Source: Gonatopus flavifemur (taxonomy: Eukaryota > Arthropoda > Insecta > Hymenoptera > Dryinidae). From it: a stretch of 64,000 nucleotides of DNA. Numbering within the stretch: the first letter of the stretch is position 1; every line of letters starts with the position of its first letter. Of the stretch, positions 23,001-33,800 are shown one piece after another. Both the position numbers and the translations under genes were made by a program. Location: contig JAFFJZ010000003.1 of assembly GCA_018340375.1 (NCBI GenBank), positions 26,350,001 through 26,414,000 on the forward strand, written 5' to 3'. The notes under the pieces were generated by a model. That model ran no database searches. It was not told the DNA's origin and saw only the letters and a list, made by a program, of their open reading frames with translations.

Positions 23001-23364
23001 TGAACCTGCAGGTCAACCATAATAGCATTAATGTTGGTGGTGATATCCAAGGCAGTCATGTTGGGCATATTGATGGTGGTACACACGGTACGCCATTTCA
23101 GAATTCTATGATAAATATTTCAGTTTTGTAGTACTACCATAGCCATTGTTGTGTCTTGGCAGGGGGTGTTATTTCTGGAAATGCAGGAGGAGATGCCCAC
23201 CAACATGCTGCGGGATTGAAGTTCCACGAGATCGCAGGTGGAAGTGGTAAGTAGATAAGTACATGAATTTCAGGATTGAATGGGACTTTTATGTTGATAA
23301 TATTGTCAGATTATTGTTAGTATGTGATCGCCATTTGCAAAATGATTTGGTAAAATAATCAAAG

Positions 23365-23722
23365 AGCATGGATTCCATAAATGTAAATATTTTCACTACA
23401 TGAATGCCAGGACGTACAAACAATTCCCAGACAGCAAAGTGTTGGAAAAGTTCATGACAACTTCCCAACAACACGGAGCAACTGTTGTCGGGAAGTTGCT
23501 CGGAGGTTGCGTCGCCAAATGCGCAGCAACATGCAGCAAACTTGAGAGTTGTTGTCATGATGCTGTGAAGATGTCTGAATACATGGAGCTACGACACGTG
23601 AGATCAAACAATCCTCCAACAACAAAAGACAAACTATTGGAGCAACACTGGAACAACAGTTGCACTGCAACTTTTGCTATCAGGGAATGTTCAAACGGCT
23701 GTCAAGATATCCAAAATAGTGC
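23365..23722. mobile_element. Unclassified insertion in intron of gene B
   Basis: Copy A reads directly from ATAATCAAAGAA to CAGTCATTCT, while copy B carries about 360 extra bases here. The insert is GC-richer and rich in CCAACAAC/GTTGTTG words, including the inverted pair CAACTTCCC and GGGAAGTTG at 23458-23504. No terminal inverted repeat could be fixed. The open frames on both strands (23400-23726 and 23452-23670) reflect word repetition rather than a gene. Confidence 0.55.
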
Positions 23723-24527
23723 CTAGTCATTTTTAGAATTTGATTCCAAGTTCATAGTTAGTCTTATAGGATTGCTAATTGTTAAGAAATATTGCAAATA
23801 GCGCCACTGTCTCAAAAATGGGAATGTATGACAAAAGGCAGAAATATTCCAAGATATCTCATGGAAGAATCGAATTTGGCAATACTCAATTTGAGCGCGA
23901 TTATCTGCAGCAGGAGGTTCTGAATCTGTAAGTGGGGCGAGTTCATCCGCGTCGGCTGGGGCCACTGGACAACAAACCGGTGAAAGTTCATTCGGATCAA
24001 CTGGAACTAGTGGATCTCATAGTGGTGGGGTTGGATTTCTATATCCAGGATCAACTGCAACCCATGGATACTACGGTGGTGGGTCTGGATATGGACATCA
24101 AACTAGACTTGTGTAACTCATGAACGAGCCGTTCAAAAGAGCGGCTCACTCGACCGAGCCCAATAAAATAGTTCAGAGATTCATAAAGATATACTTCAGT
24201 AATTCACACTAGATATTTTCATGTTTGTACCACTGATTCTTACCGAACAGAAGTTCCTACAATTTATTCAGACTTATCAACCTTCGGGATAATGGAGGAG
24301 GCATGTTACTAGAAATCACGTGATCGCCATAAAGAAAGGGGCGCAGAATATATTATCATAGCAAAAGAATCTTTTACAATGATAATATATTTCCTATACA
24401 ATTTTGATTCACTGTAAATTTTAGATTATGCATAATAGGTAAAGAAAATGGGACCGAAAAATAGTTCATAGAGGATACTAAATTCAGTTGTGAGAACTTT
24501 ATTCAAAATAAGTGAGAACTAATTTAA

Positions 24528-25923
24528 CCCTTTGCGGCATGGTGGCTATTATAATAGCCACCTCAATGTGTTTTAAGTTTACAGTTAACCAGAGACAATA
24601 TAACGCTTTTTCCCCCAGTTTTTTTTTCAATTTGATTCAGATAAGGACTTAGGAAGTATTCGGCATCACGTATACATTGTCAATCGTTTTACAAATTGTG
24701 ATTTAAATGAATGAACAATGAAAAAAAGCCGTATTCATTGAATAACACAGGCACACAAAAAAATTTGTCATGAACCAAAGGGTAGACCCCACTATCCCTA
24801 CTTTTTGAGGTCGCTGAAACCGAATATGACCATGACAAATTTTTTCAATTGCCCGTTTGCCCTCACCAATCCCCTGATGGGGGTTGAATTTGAAAAATTC
24901 GGAAAAATTCAAATGTACGTGTATTTCTATGTTCTTTGGGACGCTGAACCCAAAAATGATAAGGAAAAAGAATTCCAACCCCTCTGTTATCCGCTAGCAC
25001 CCTCCTACCACCCCCTGATGGGGGTTGAAGTTTAAACTTCCGTAAAAAATTCGAATGCATGTGGATTTCTATGTTTTTTAGGATGCTCAAACCGAAAATG
25101 ATAACAAATAAGAAATTCCACCCCTCTCTTGCCCGCTAGCACCCTGCCACCACCCCCTGATGGGGGTTGAATTTTAAACTTTCGTAAGAAATTCAAATCC
25201 ATGTAGATTTTCATGTTTTTTGGGATGCTGAAACCAAAAATGATAAGAAAAAATGAATTCCATCCTCTCTCACCAGCTAGCACCCTCCTACCGCCTCCTG
25301 ATGGGGGTTGAATTTCAAATTTTCATAAAAAATGCGAATATATGTGGATTTCTATGTTTTTTGGGATGCTGAAACCAAAAATGATGAGGACAAAGAATTC
25401 CAACCTCTCTCTCACCCGCTAGCACCCTCCTACCACCCCCTGATGAGGGCTGAGTTTGAAACTCACGTAAAAAAATTTGAATGCATATGCATTTTCATGT
25501 TTTCTAGGATGTTTGAATAAGAAATGATAACAAATAACAAATTCAACCCCTCTTTCACCCGCTAGCACCCTCTTACCACCCCCGGACGAGAGTTGAATTT
25601 GAAACTCACGTGAAAAATTCAAATCTATGTGTATTTCCATGTTTTTTGGGACGCTTAAATTAAAAATGATAACAGATAACAAATTAAACTTCTCTTGAAA
25701 CCGCCATCTTGAATTTTGCAAATCTGCGTTCAGATTCGTAATCAGCAACCCGAAAAATCCCCGACACGTGAGTTTCAGCGAAATCCCCCATATTTTAAAA
25801 TTTTTTGCCGCCATCTTGATTTTGCAAATCTGAGTCCAGATTCGTAATCAGCGACCTCAAAAAACCCATATATACCAAGTTTCATGAAAAACCGTTCATC
25901 TGAAAAACGTATGCCGCAAAGGG
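24528..25923. mobile_element. piggyBac-like non-autonomous element with TTAA flanks
   Basis: Terminal inverted repeat CCCTTTGCGGCAT at 24528 and its complement ATGCCGCAAAGGG ending at 25923. It is flanked on both sides by TTAA (24524-24527 and 25924-25927), the piggyBac target. Just inside the left end is a perfect 22-bp palindrome (24541-24562, arms GGTGGCTATTA). The interior is a tandem array of about 141-bp units, then two copies about 108 bp apart of a segment starting CCGCCATCTTGA (25701 and 25809). No transposase frame. It sits wholly within the hAT-like element. Confidence 0.92.
24790..25700. repeat. Tandem array, six units of about 141 bp, inside the piggyBac-like element
   Basis: The landmark CTGATGGGGGTTGAA recurs at 24874, 25015, 25157, 25298, 25440 and, diverged, 25583, giving steps of 141, 142, 141, 142 and 143 bp. 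Each unit also contains CCCGCTAGCACCCTCCTACC, ATGTTTTTTGGGATGCTGAA and AAAATGATAA. The palindromic CCACCCCCTGATGGGGGT could form a stem in each unit. Units diverge by perhaps 10-20 percent, so the array is not very recent. Confidence 0.95.
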
Positions 25924-26336
25924 TTAAATTCTTGGTTCAGTTTGTAAAATGAAAATAGATCCATTGCTTATGTTACGAAATTAATGGTTTTAAATGGATG
26001 AAATACCAAATCAGAAGGATGAAATTTGAAACACAATATTTTTGCAACTCTATTTTCTATGCCCTTATCACTTTACGTGGAACATTAGGTGAAGGAACAA
26101 AGAGAACAAAAGAAATGCCCCCCTAATTCATGGATAGTCACGAATTCTTCATGAGATTATTCTTCACGAGAATAATTGAACTATTTAGCTCAATTGAACT
26201 ATATCACTGAACTACTTCAATTTAGTGAACGAGATATACTGAACTACTTCAGTGAAGTGAACTACAATGCCCAAGTCTACATCAAACTGGTGAAAGTTCA
26301 TTAGGATCAACCTGGAGGTGGGTTCGGAGTTGAAGC

Positions 26337-26838
26337 CAGTGTCGTCTTTAGGCACAGACTCTAGAAGCGAGCGCTTGGGGCCCCATGCACTTAAGGGGCT
26401 TCAGTTTTGAACATTTGAATCAATACCTACACATCAACTCATCATCTTCTTGGGCAGAAGACAATCAGGATGAATGATAGATGGCGTTAGTATTATAACA
26501 TGAACTCATTCAAATTTTGTTTATGATAAATTATTCAAATTTCCGTCATGAATAATTGAGATTTCGCAGGTAAATATAATTCTGACATATTTTGGAATAT
26601 ATATTCATGAACCAATACAAGATTTATAGGTGAAATATTCTCGTAATACGTAGAACTGTTGGAGATAGATTTAGGTAGACGTATCGAAGAAGATATATGT
26701 ATATATATTTATGAATATGCTACGCGATGGAAATTTCAAAAGTCATATCATTCAACTAACGTCCGTGGAAATGAATTCCTTACATGGGCCCCCAAGGATT
26801 TTGCGCTTCGGGCCCCGTGACGACGAAAGACGGCGCTG
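26337..26838. mobile_element. Second hAT-like element in gene B remnant
   Basis: Ends CAGTGTCGTCTTT (26337) and, reverse-complemented right end, CAGCGCCGTCTTT, with subterminal GCGCTTGGGGCCCC at the left and GGGCCCCGTGACGACGAAAG at the right. Copy A has uninterrupted GCGGCAGCTGGAGCGGG coding sequence at the right flank. Flanking octamers GTTGAAGC and GCGGCAGC match at five of eight positions, so an eroded 8-bp duplication is possible but not proven. The interior AT-rich sequence is non-coding. Confidence 0.7.
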
Positions 26839-27717
26839 GCGGCAGCTGGAGCGGGTGGATTCTTTCATAGCGGACTTCCATTCGAAAGCATTCCACACGC
26901 GTCGTCTTCATTAGCCCTTTCCAGTTTATCACATGCTGGACTTCAACTCGCAAGGAGTTCTTCGAGATCAGTTGCAGGTTCCAGTATGATTTTTTGGACT
27001 GGAAATGATTCTTTATCTTTACTTGAATTCATTTCCAAAGTCCTCCACCCGTCATACGAAAGATTGAGTATAATGACTATCCATTTCATATTTTCTAAGA
27101 CTACCATATACAAAATATGTAGGGTTTTCCCTCAATTCGATGTCCTCCTCTGCCGTCCTCTGATTCTGCGGGAATTGTTTTCCCATCAATAACAAGAAAT
27201 TTTTGCCCACTTCGATGAACTATGTTATTTTTGGGGTGTTGGATCATCCGGCAAGTAGGGTAAAAGTCTACCAACTTGTATTGCGAAATCCCTAATCCAT
27301 GGAGAAACTCTGCTACCACGATTTCTTGGGGGGGGGGGGGGGATCTCTCGGGTCTTCTCCACAGTGTATCTCGTTTGTCAATAACTTGAAAGAATATTTG
27401 AAGGTGACTATTGATTCCATTCATACATATATCATGTGTATGCTAAGTATTAACATAGTTGAAATAGTTTGATTCTTTGATCAAATCTAAAAAATAATTA
27501 CAAAATTTTCCCTCAAAAAAGGGTAGCAACAAAACTCCACAAACTTGGGGAACTTTTCTTCATGATTTGGTAGAGATTTCTCCCGCTTCCTTTGAGAATT
27601 CAGAACTGGAAAAGTCTTCGAAATGGAAGCAAAACCTTTCATTTTCAATGAAAAAATAATTCCCCCGCGATCAGTGGATGGAATCTATCACTGAAGTGAA
27701 GAAAAATCTCGTCATAT

Positions 27718-28660
27718 TGCTTCCTCGTTAAGAGGAAGCTTTGTGATCGTGTTTGGGGACCGAAAAGTTTATGGTCTCCGAAATGAAAGTTCCTTAGATC
27801 AAAATAGACAGGGGGTGTTTTTTTCGAACGAACATTTCACCGAACAAACATAATTTGACAATTACTGCTGATTACTGAAAAGTGACTAGCGACTGGGATC
27901 TCGTGAAGCGGGTTTTTGTCCGTGTCTGTCCGTACGTACTCTGTGTTCTTCACAACTCCGATTCCTATTATCCGATCGTCATGAAATTCCAACCACAGTT
28001 ATATTTGGAGCTCATGATGATCCCATAAGAGTTTCAATCTGATTCTCATAGAAGAACGGGAGGGCTGAGGAACAAATGTTGTCAAAAAATTATGATTTTT
28101 CGATAGCGCATATCTCCGCTTTGTGTTATTCGATTGCAATGAAACTTATACCACGTTCTAGTTAAAATTCGACCGTGGCTCCATGTGAGTTTCATCCAAA
28201 TCGGTTGAAAACTGTGGACAATTTTTTCTTGCGATCTGCATTATTCGACAATATTTTGAAAGCATGCCTTCCCTATGTCCGTATCATCCGAATGCCATGT
28301 AAATTTGAGCATATTCAATTCACGGGGTGTTCATTCTACGATATATATTTCGAGGAAAGAGGAAGGGAAGCACACTGAGCTTCGAAACAAAATTCGAAAA
28401 TTTCGTAAATGCCGCTATTATGTGGATATCTTCTGTTCTTACTACCCGATCTTTATGAAATTTCTACCACGATCATAGGTGGGGTTGATCGTGATCATAT
28501 ATCAGTTTCGTCCAGATTCATTCGAAGGAACGGAAAAATTTGTTTGTTGGGAAAATCTTTGTATAGTATCTGTTACATAGTTACTCAGAATGAATAAATT
28601 CAATCAGAAACGAGGAAGCTTCGTGCGTATCTATTAGCAGGGTTTCTTTTACGGTTCAAA
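27718..28660. repeat. Copy B insertion of the 150-bp-unit dispersed repeat
   Basis: Copy A reads from AAGAAAAATCTTGACATA near 10130 into AGTCCAACAATTCAG (10170), while copy B carries about 940 bp here. The insert starts near GCTTCCTCGTTAAGAGGAAGC and ends near AAACGAGGAAGCTTCGTGC, so the ends share GAGGAAGCTTYGTG. It contains the same blocks as 4425-4800 (TATCCGATCGTCATGAAATT, CCATGTGAGTTTCATCC, AATCGGTTGAAAACTGTG). The repeat is non-coding, and short frames such as 28175-28378 are fortuitous. Confidence 0.6.
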
Positions 28661-29144
28661 GCAATTGGTGCAGAGTCCAACAATTCAGTGTACAGTATTT
28701 GATAATCCTCCATACACATCTGAAGCTGTGCTTTTGTATTATTGATGGTAGAACAGTTGATCAAAAATTTTTCGATAAATTGTTCTCGCAGGTGAACTTG
28801 GAGGACACCTTTGAACTTCGAAATCGAAATCAGTACGCATTTTTGTTGAATGAATTCTTCAACCGTTTTCGATTACGTTGATGGATTTTCATATTCCCTC
28901 TCTGATATTCTGAAGAAATAACCTCTTTGGTTTGAAAATTGGATGAAAATTTGGTTATACTATAGTTTTGGTTTCAATCATTTACTGAAATATCCATCAT
29001 ATTCATTTCGATTATTAGGATTTGCAGAAATTCCAAATATTTGAACACGATGTTCAGTACTGATATTCCAATTATCCCTATCGATCTGGGATAAAACAGA
29101 AACATAGTTATGGGTAAATGGAAATTGCAATTGTTTATGCCGTA

Positions 29145-29577
29145 AGGGGTCGTCCATAAATTACGTGAGACGTTTAAGGGGGGGGGGAGGGGGTTCATGG
29201 AATTCTTACCAGATCTTACAAGGGGGGAGGGGGAGGGGTTGCACCAAAATCTTACGTAAGATGGATGTAACTAAATATTAAGAAATTCAATTTCAACTGA
29301 TTTCGGAAAACACATATTTCCTTCAACTTTTTCAAAGATTTTACAAAGATGATGTTCTGTAATCAAGTATCCTTGGATAGTCAATTTTAGTAAGTTAATA
29401 ATCATCAATCTTATACTATAATTGAGTCATTTATAATTTCTGTACACTTCTCCATTATATCACCTTACCACATGGGGGAGGGGGAGGGGTTTAATGAAAT
29501 CTTACGATGTCTTACAAGGGGGAGGCAGGGGGGTGAAAAAATGCCAAAATTGTCTTACGTAATTTATGGACGGCCCC
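29145..29577. mobile_element. MITE with GGGGYCGTCCATAAATTACGT ends, copy B only
   Basis: Left end AGGGGTCGTCCATAAATTAC and right end, reverse-complemented, GGGGCCGTCCATAAATTACG, about 433 bp apart. It is flanked by TA at 29143-29144 and 29578-29579. Copy A has the empty site TTTATGCCGTAGTATTGG near 10868-10885. Long G-rich runs (GGGGGGGGGAGGGGG type) lie just inside both ends. The element at 60719-61193 has the related end CCATCCATAAACTACGT and C-rich/G-rich interior runs, so it is probably a relative. Confidence 0.9.
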
Positions 29578-29719
29578 TAATATTGAAAACAATTAGGAAA
29601 TTTTGAAACAGCTTTTTTTATGTATTCAAGATTTGCCGTTGTGGGATTTCATTAAATTTCAGAAATATTCATCCGTTTATATACATTGTTAGAAATTCCT
29701 ACATTCATTTCAATGATTT

Positions 29720-29893
29720 CGCTGGAAGTTGTTTTCAAGTACGTACATGAATTCAGTTTCATACACATTTCACATTAAATTTAATGGTAACTATAGCAGA
29801 ACCTATAGTTGATTCACGTTCTTGTACATTGAATCTGATGTAGAAGGTTTATGAACCTGAATTCATGTATGTGACTGAAAAAAACTTCCAGAT
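29720..29893. mobile_element. Foldback element, copy B only
   Basis: The left arm GGAAGTTGTTTTCAAGTACG and its inverted partner near 29893 (reverse complement GGAAGTTTTTTTCAGTCACA) continue with ACATGAATTCAG and TTCATA. Arms are about 40 bp and the total about 174 bp. Copy A diverges at this position. No target duplication was fixed. Confidence 0.65.
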
Positions 29894-30030
29894 ATTTCTG
29901 AAAGTACAGTCTAATCGATCTTGTCTAAAGTTCTAATTGAATTTTTATGCAATTAATAAACGGTCCCCCAATATCGAAGTTTTTTTTAAGGGATTTTATT
30001 GGATCGAATCATTCTCGGAAATTTTTCACA

Positions 30031-30212
30031 CACGGAGAAAATATTTCATTAAATATTACAGTGTACCGCCAGATTAGGGTGCCGCCTCGGTTTCTTCGAG
30101 GAAAATTACTGTGTGATTCTATGCAACCACACAGTAATTTTTCTCGAAGAAACCGATGTGACGCCCTGATCCGGTGGTACACTGTAATATTTAATGAAAT
30201 ATTTTCTCCGTG
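30031..30212. mobile_element. Near-perfect foldback MITE, arms about 85 bp
   Basis: CACGGAGAAAATATTTCATT at the left, with its inverted copy ending at 30212. Arms run through ATTACAGTGTACC, CGGTTTCTTCGAG and AATTACTGTGTG with few mismatches, leaving a loop of about 10 bp. CACA flanks both sides (30027-30030 and 30213-30216) and may be a target duplication. Transcripts through it would form a long hairpin. Confidence 0.9.
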
Positions 30213-30719
30213 CACAATTCTTTGTACACGGGGCAGAGCATGTGATCCTTGATTCATTGTTTCTTAGATGTTTATTGTTTCTGAACGAAAAGCGACGCCA
30301 GATCGTTGAAGGTTCAAGTGCAGAATATGTGATGAGGATGAAGTGAATACCTAAGACCTATTTCACGAAGAGATTATCGTGTCTTGAAGAGAGATAGTAG
30401 ATTCGCACTTTGGAGAAGATTATAATCCAGTTTGGTTGATGGATTCTGATCAAAGCACACACACATACTTCGTTTTTCCGAAAATAGAGAGGTATTATCA
30501 GCGGGTATCAAATTGACAATACATTCGATTCAATGACATCCGTTCAAATCACAAATTTTCATGAACAAATGTTGGAAGTCCTGAATACGTTTGATAAATA
30601 TATGCTAATTATCAGCACAATGACTCAAAATATATTTGATTCAACAAACATGTCACAACAATGAAAAAATTCTGTTTTTTCTCAACTTTTTCAGCGGAAA
30701 TGGAATTTCAGTGTATGTA

Positions 30720-30890
30720 CACGGAAAAAAAGTCTGGTTATTGTAACGATCTGAAGTAGAGTTAGAAGAGATAGTGTTAGTGGTGATACTGTATGGCTAG
30801 GGTAACCATCTATATCGTTCCTCGGAGAATCTGTTTAGTCGTGGGAACGATACTGATATCATTATACTTTAGATAGTCATTTTTTCCGTG
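30720..30890. mobile_element. Complete CACGGAAAAAA-ended MITE at right edge of copy B
   Basis: Left end CACGGAAAAAAAGTCTGG and right end, reverse-complemented, CACGGAAAAAATGACTATCT, flanked by TA on both sides (30718-30719 and 30891-30892). A truncated copy lies at 11136-11250. The element at 38977-39218 has similar CACGGAGAGAAGTATA ends. Confidence 0.8.
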
Positions 30891-30892
30891 TA

Positions 30893-33800
30893 AGAACTAA
30901 TTGCTCGTTGAATAAATGCAGAGGTGAATACAATCCCAAAGACTTCGAAAAACAATTTTATAAAATCTGTTAATGTTTAGTAAGGTTAAATGTAATTGTG
31001 GACTCACATGGATTTCCCGATTTCATATCATTCGCAGTAAAATTCCTCACATGAAACATCAAACCGTATCAGTGCTCTTTCATGTCTCAGCAATTGATGC
31101 TTTTCTTATCGGATAATCTTTCAGGGAAGATAGATAGAGAAAGTAGTTCACTATTCACTAAAAATTCATTCCTCGACGATCTCAACTGCCTGTTTATTTC
31201 TACATCTCTTGGTGTCAATTTTTCCCCCACAATGCGTTACGGTTTAAAGTTTCTAATCTATAGTTGGAAAGATGATATCCTTCTCATCTTGGAAAGTATC
31301 AATGGAAAAAACTTGCTGCAAAAATTGATATTCATCTGAGTATGAGAACGAAGTTTGGCATCTCATCTCATCAACGATATACAATTTCGTCTGAATGTTA
31401 ACGAAGAATTAATTCAAGAAAAAAAATCATCTCATCGAAAAATTGAAGTGGAACAGAGTTGGAGCGTATTTTTATGTAGCATGCTCGAGCTCATCGCAAA
31501 ACCGTAGGATGTATCGCTGAAGCTCGTATACGTATACCAGGTCATCTTTGTATACTTTACTTGCACAGAGATACGTATAAAATGTCATATATTTTGCAAA
31601 TGGCCTTTACCTTCTTTCCAACAGAGGGGACATGAGAAGAAAAACATTGGAAACTAGCGAGCTCATTTATTTCCTTGAAAAGACAGAATACCAATGAAAG
31701 ATGGAAGAAAAATTTCAAAAGAGAACGAGAATGCAAAATTACCATGGAAAAACTGTGTATGATGTATGAATGAAAATCCGTACCACATTTTGGATCTAAA
31801 TCATTCGAATATCATGATGAGAATTTTAATCACCGAGTTATAGAAAGCACTCTCCGAGTGAGTGGGATTTCTCTGACCGCGCAACAATCTGATTCGAGGA
31901 TTAAAGAACACGGTATATTTCTTGCTATGTTTCAAATCTTCGCTGTTATAATTTTCTACCTTTACGGTTAATATTACGAAGCGACGGTAATTGAAACTGC
32001 ATACAGACCTTCGGACGATGAAGGTGATTATGGAAATGAGGATGTACGAAGGGGATAGAAGAATGTATATATATATATATTTACATCGGAAGATAATTTA
32101 AGGGTTGATCCGTGAAAATTTCTTGATCTTTGAAAATTCTAATCTCGAGATTGAAAAATCATAACCTGCATTACAATTGAAAGAAGAAACGTAGGAAATT
32201 TCAAAACCTTTGACATGTACAGCTCAGCATTCACCACCCTCCTCTGTCTTCTTTCAAAAACAGATTGTATGAGACCAAAAATTCCCAAGTGCGGATAAGG
32301 TGGGACACATTTCCCACGGGATGATACGTCGTTTTCTTAGCTATCGGTTCGTATCCAAGTTCCAACGTCCTTTATCAAAGGGTGGCAGATGTGGGTGGAT
32401 GAAGAGACAAGACAAATTATTGGAAGGTGGAGAGGTATTCCACCGTTCCTAACGCGTTATCATCCCATAAAAACTCGCGTTCTTTCACGATGACAATGTG
32501 ACAATATAACGACTAGTGTAATGTGAAATTTTCTTAGGAATATGTCTCATTACTCGGTTACAAAAGTTTCAAATTCCTGAATTTATGAAATATCGTTTTT
32601 CAACATACGCGTTTTAACGACAATGAATGGTTACAAAGTATGGGAGAGTCACTTTCGCGTCTTTTTATTTGGATTTATGTTCTCGTAATTCTTCCCATTT
32701 GCGGCTCTTAAATACCGTATCGCACGTTGCAACAACCACCAATGAATTTTGTAGTTCATTCGAATTTGAGACACATAAGAATTGGATTTTCCTTGGACAA
32801 AGAGGCCATCGAAACTATTTTGAAGATATTTGTTCGAGATATTTGCACATTCTCAACTTGGAGCTTGAATTTCTCTTTCTCGAATCACAAGTTGAGAGAA
32901 TTTTCCCGTTCGTATGGGCATGAATGACAAATTGACGAAGTATTATAGAGTTGAAATAACTTCGCTGCTTCGAAGAAAAACTTTGAATCCAAGAGTCTTT
33001 AAGATAACTTTTAATGGGGTCACGAAGCGTATCAGAGAACTGACAATGTTATCCGAAGTAAGTATACGATAATTTTGTTGGTAGCTCAGACATAAGCGTA
33101 CTTACATGAAGAGTTGTGAACGATACGTTTAATTGGATTTTGAGATATAGGGTATACGCTATTGTTAAGATGGACAGAATAATTGTCCTATCTATCTCTC
33201 TTGCCAACAGCAAATCAAAGTGTTTCGTTTCAATGTTCTCCAATTCATCCCAAATTTATATTCGATGAAATTCCAAATGTTTAGAATTTGTTTTTCGAAT
33301 GAAAAATAAACGATAAAACAACTCCGGTAATCCTGTTTGCTGATTTGTTTTGCGGTAAAAGAGAAAGATTGCATGAAATAACAAATTACGTTACGTATTC
33401 AAATATCAGTGCTGAGAACGCATTAAAATCCCTGAGTGGCACGTCCATTCGATTGCGTACGTACTTATCTGACGTATGTATAAGTACATTATGTACATTT
33501 CTGGGGCAAAAGCACACGCGTAACCTAGATTTAGAAACCGTGTATGCGATGAATAGGATTGGCATACCAAGTGACCGGAAGATAATGCAACCATGGTAAA
33601 ACTTACCACTGGTTCCGAACGAGAATTTCCAACATAAGCATCGTTCAGACCTTCGATCAAAATCCATAAAGTAAGAGGGAAAATCGGATCGCGGGAGGAA
33701 TATGAAATCCGAGAGTGTTCTAGTAAATATACCATATCACCGATATTCATGAGACGTTCACTGGATCTTATACTTAAATTTCAATGACATTCATAAATGC

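Larger units (their letters stand above)
24104..26279. mobile_element. hAT-like element inserted in gene B, host of a nested element
   Basis: Ends TAGACTTGTG (24104) and CCAAGTCTA (26279), flanked by a perfect 8-bp direct repeat CATCAAAC (24096-24103 and 26280-26287). An inverted TAGACTTG end with an 8-bp duplication is diagnostic of hAT. The left subterminal region has GAGCCGTTCAAAAGAGCGGCTC, a near-palindrome. Without the nested piggyBac-like element the length is about 776 bp, with no transposase frame, so it is non-autonomous. Confidence 0.9.
23012..27050 (+). pseudogene. Broken paralogue of the Gly/Ser/His-rich gene (copy B)
   Basis: Exons equivalent to copy A are visible: up to 23087 (GSHVGHIDGGTHG, donor GTACG), 23163-23246 (84 bp, same size and phase as in A, donor GTAAG), and the start of the large exon at 23914 (GGSESVSGASSSASAG). 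At 24104 a hAT-like element interrupts this exon. The read-through frame gains a stop five codons past the preceding His codon (TAA 24114-24116). Exon sequence resumes at 26280, runs out of frame into a second insertion (26337-26838), and continues as a C-terminal remnant at 26839-26983 (AAAGAGG to RSVAGS). The terminal-intron acceptor CCAG of copy A reads CCAA here at 27035-27038. The B gene never shows the clean 252-bp array, so the array expanded in A or was lost in B. Confidence 0.88.
16209..30815 (+). repeat. Segmental duplication, copy B (right copy, expanded by insertions)
   Basis: Direct copy of 1678-11250. It is about 5 kb longer because of copy-specific insertions: 18434-18562, 19042-20622, about 21245-23000, about 23365-23722, 24104-26279, 26337-26838, 27718-28660, 29145-29577 and about 29720-30690. 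Order of shared blocks is unchanged. It carries the broken paralogue of the Gly/Ser/His-rich gene. Similarity ends inside the MITE 30720-30890, which is complete here and truncated in copy A. Confidence 0.9.

Noticed and set aside
24703..25814. Multiple overlapping open frames on both strands within the 141-bp array
   Set aside because: They derive from the tandem DNA units. Peptides such as PPSGGG recur because the DNA repeats, and the unit length (141-143 bp) shifts frame between some units.
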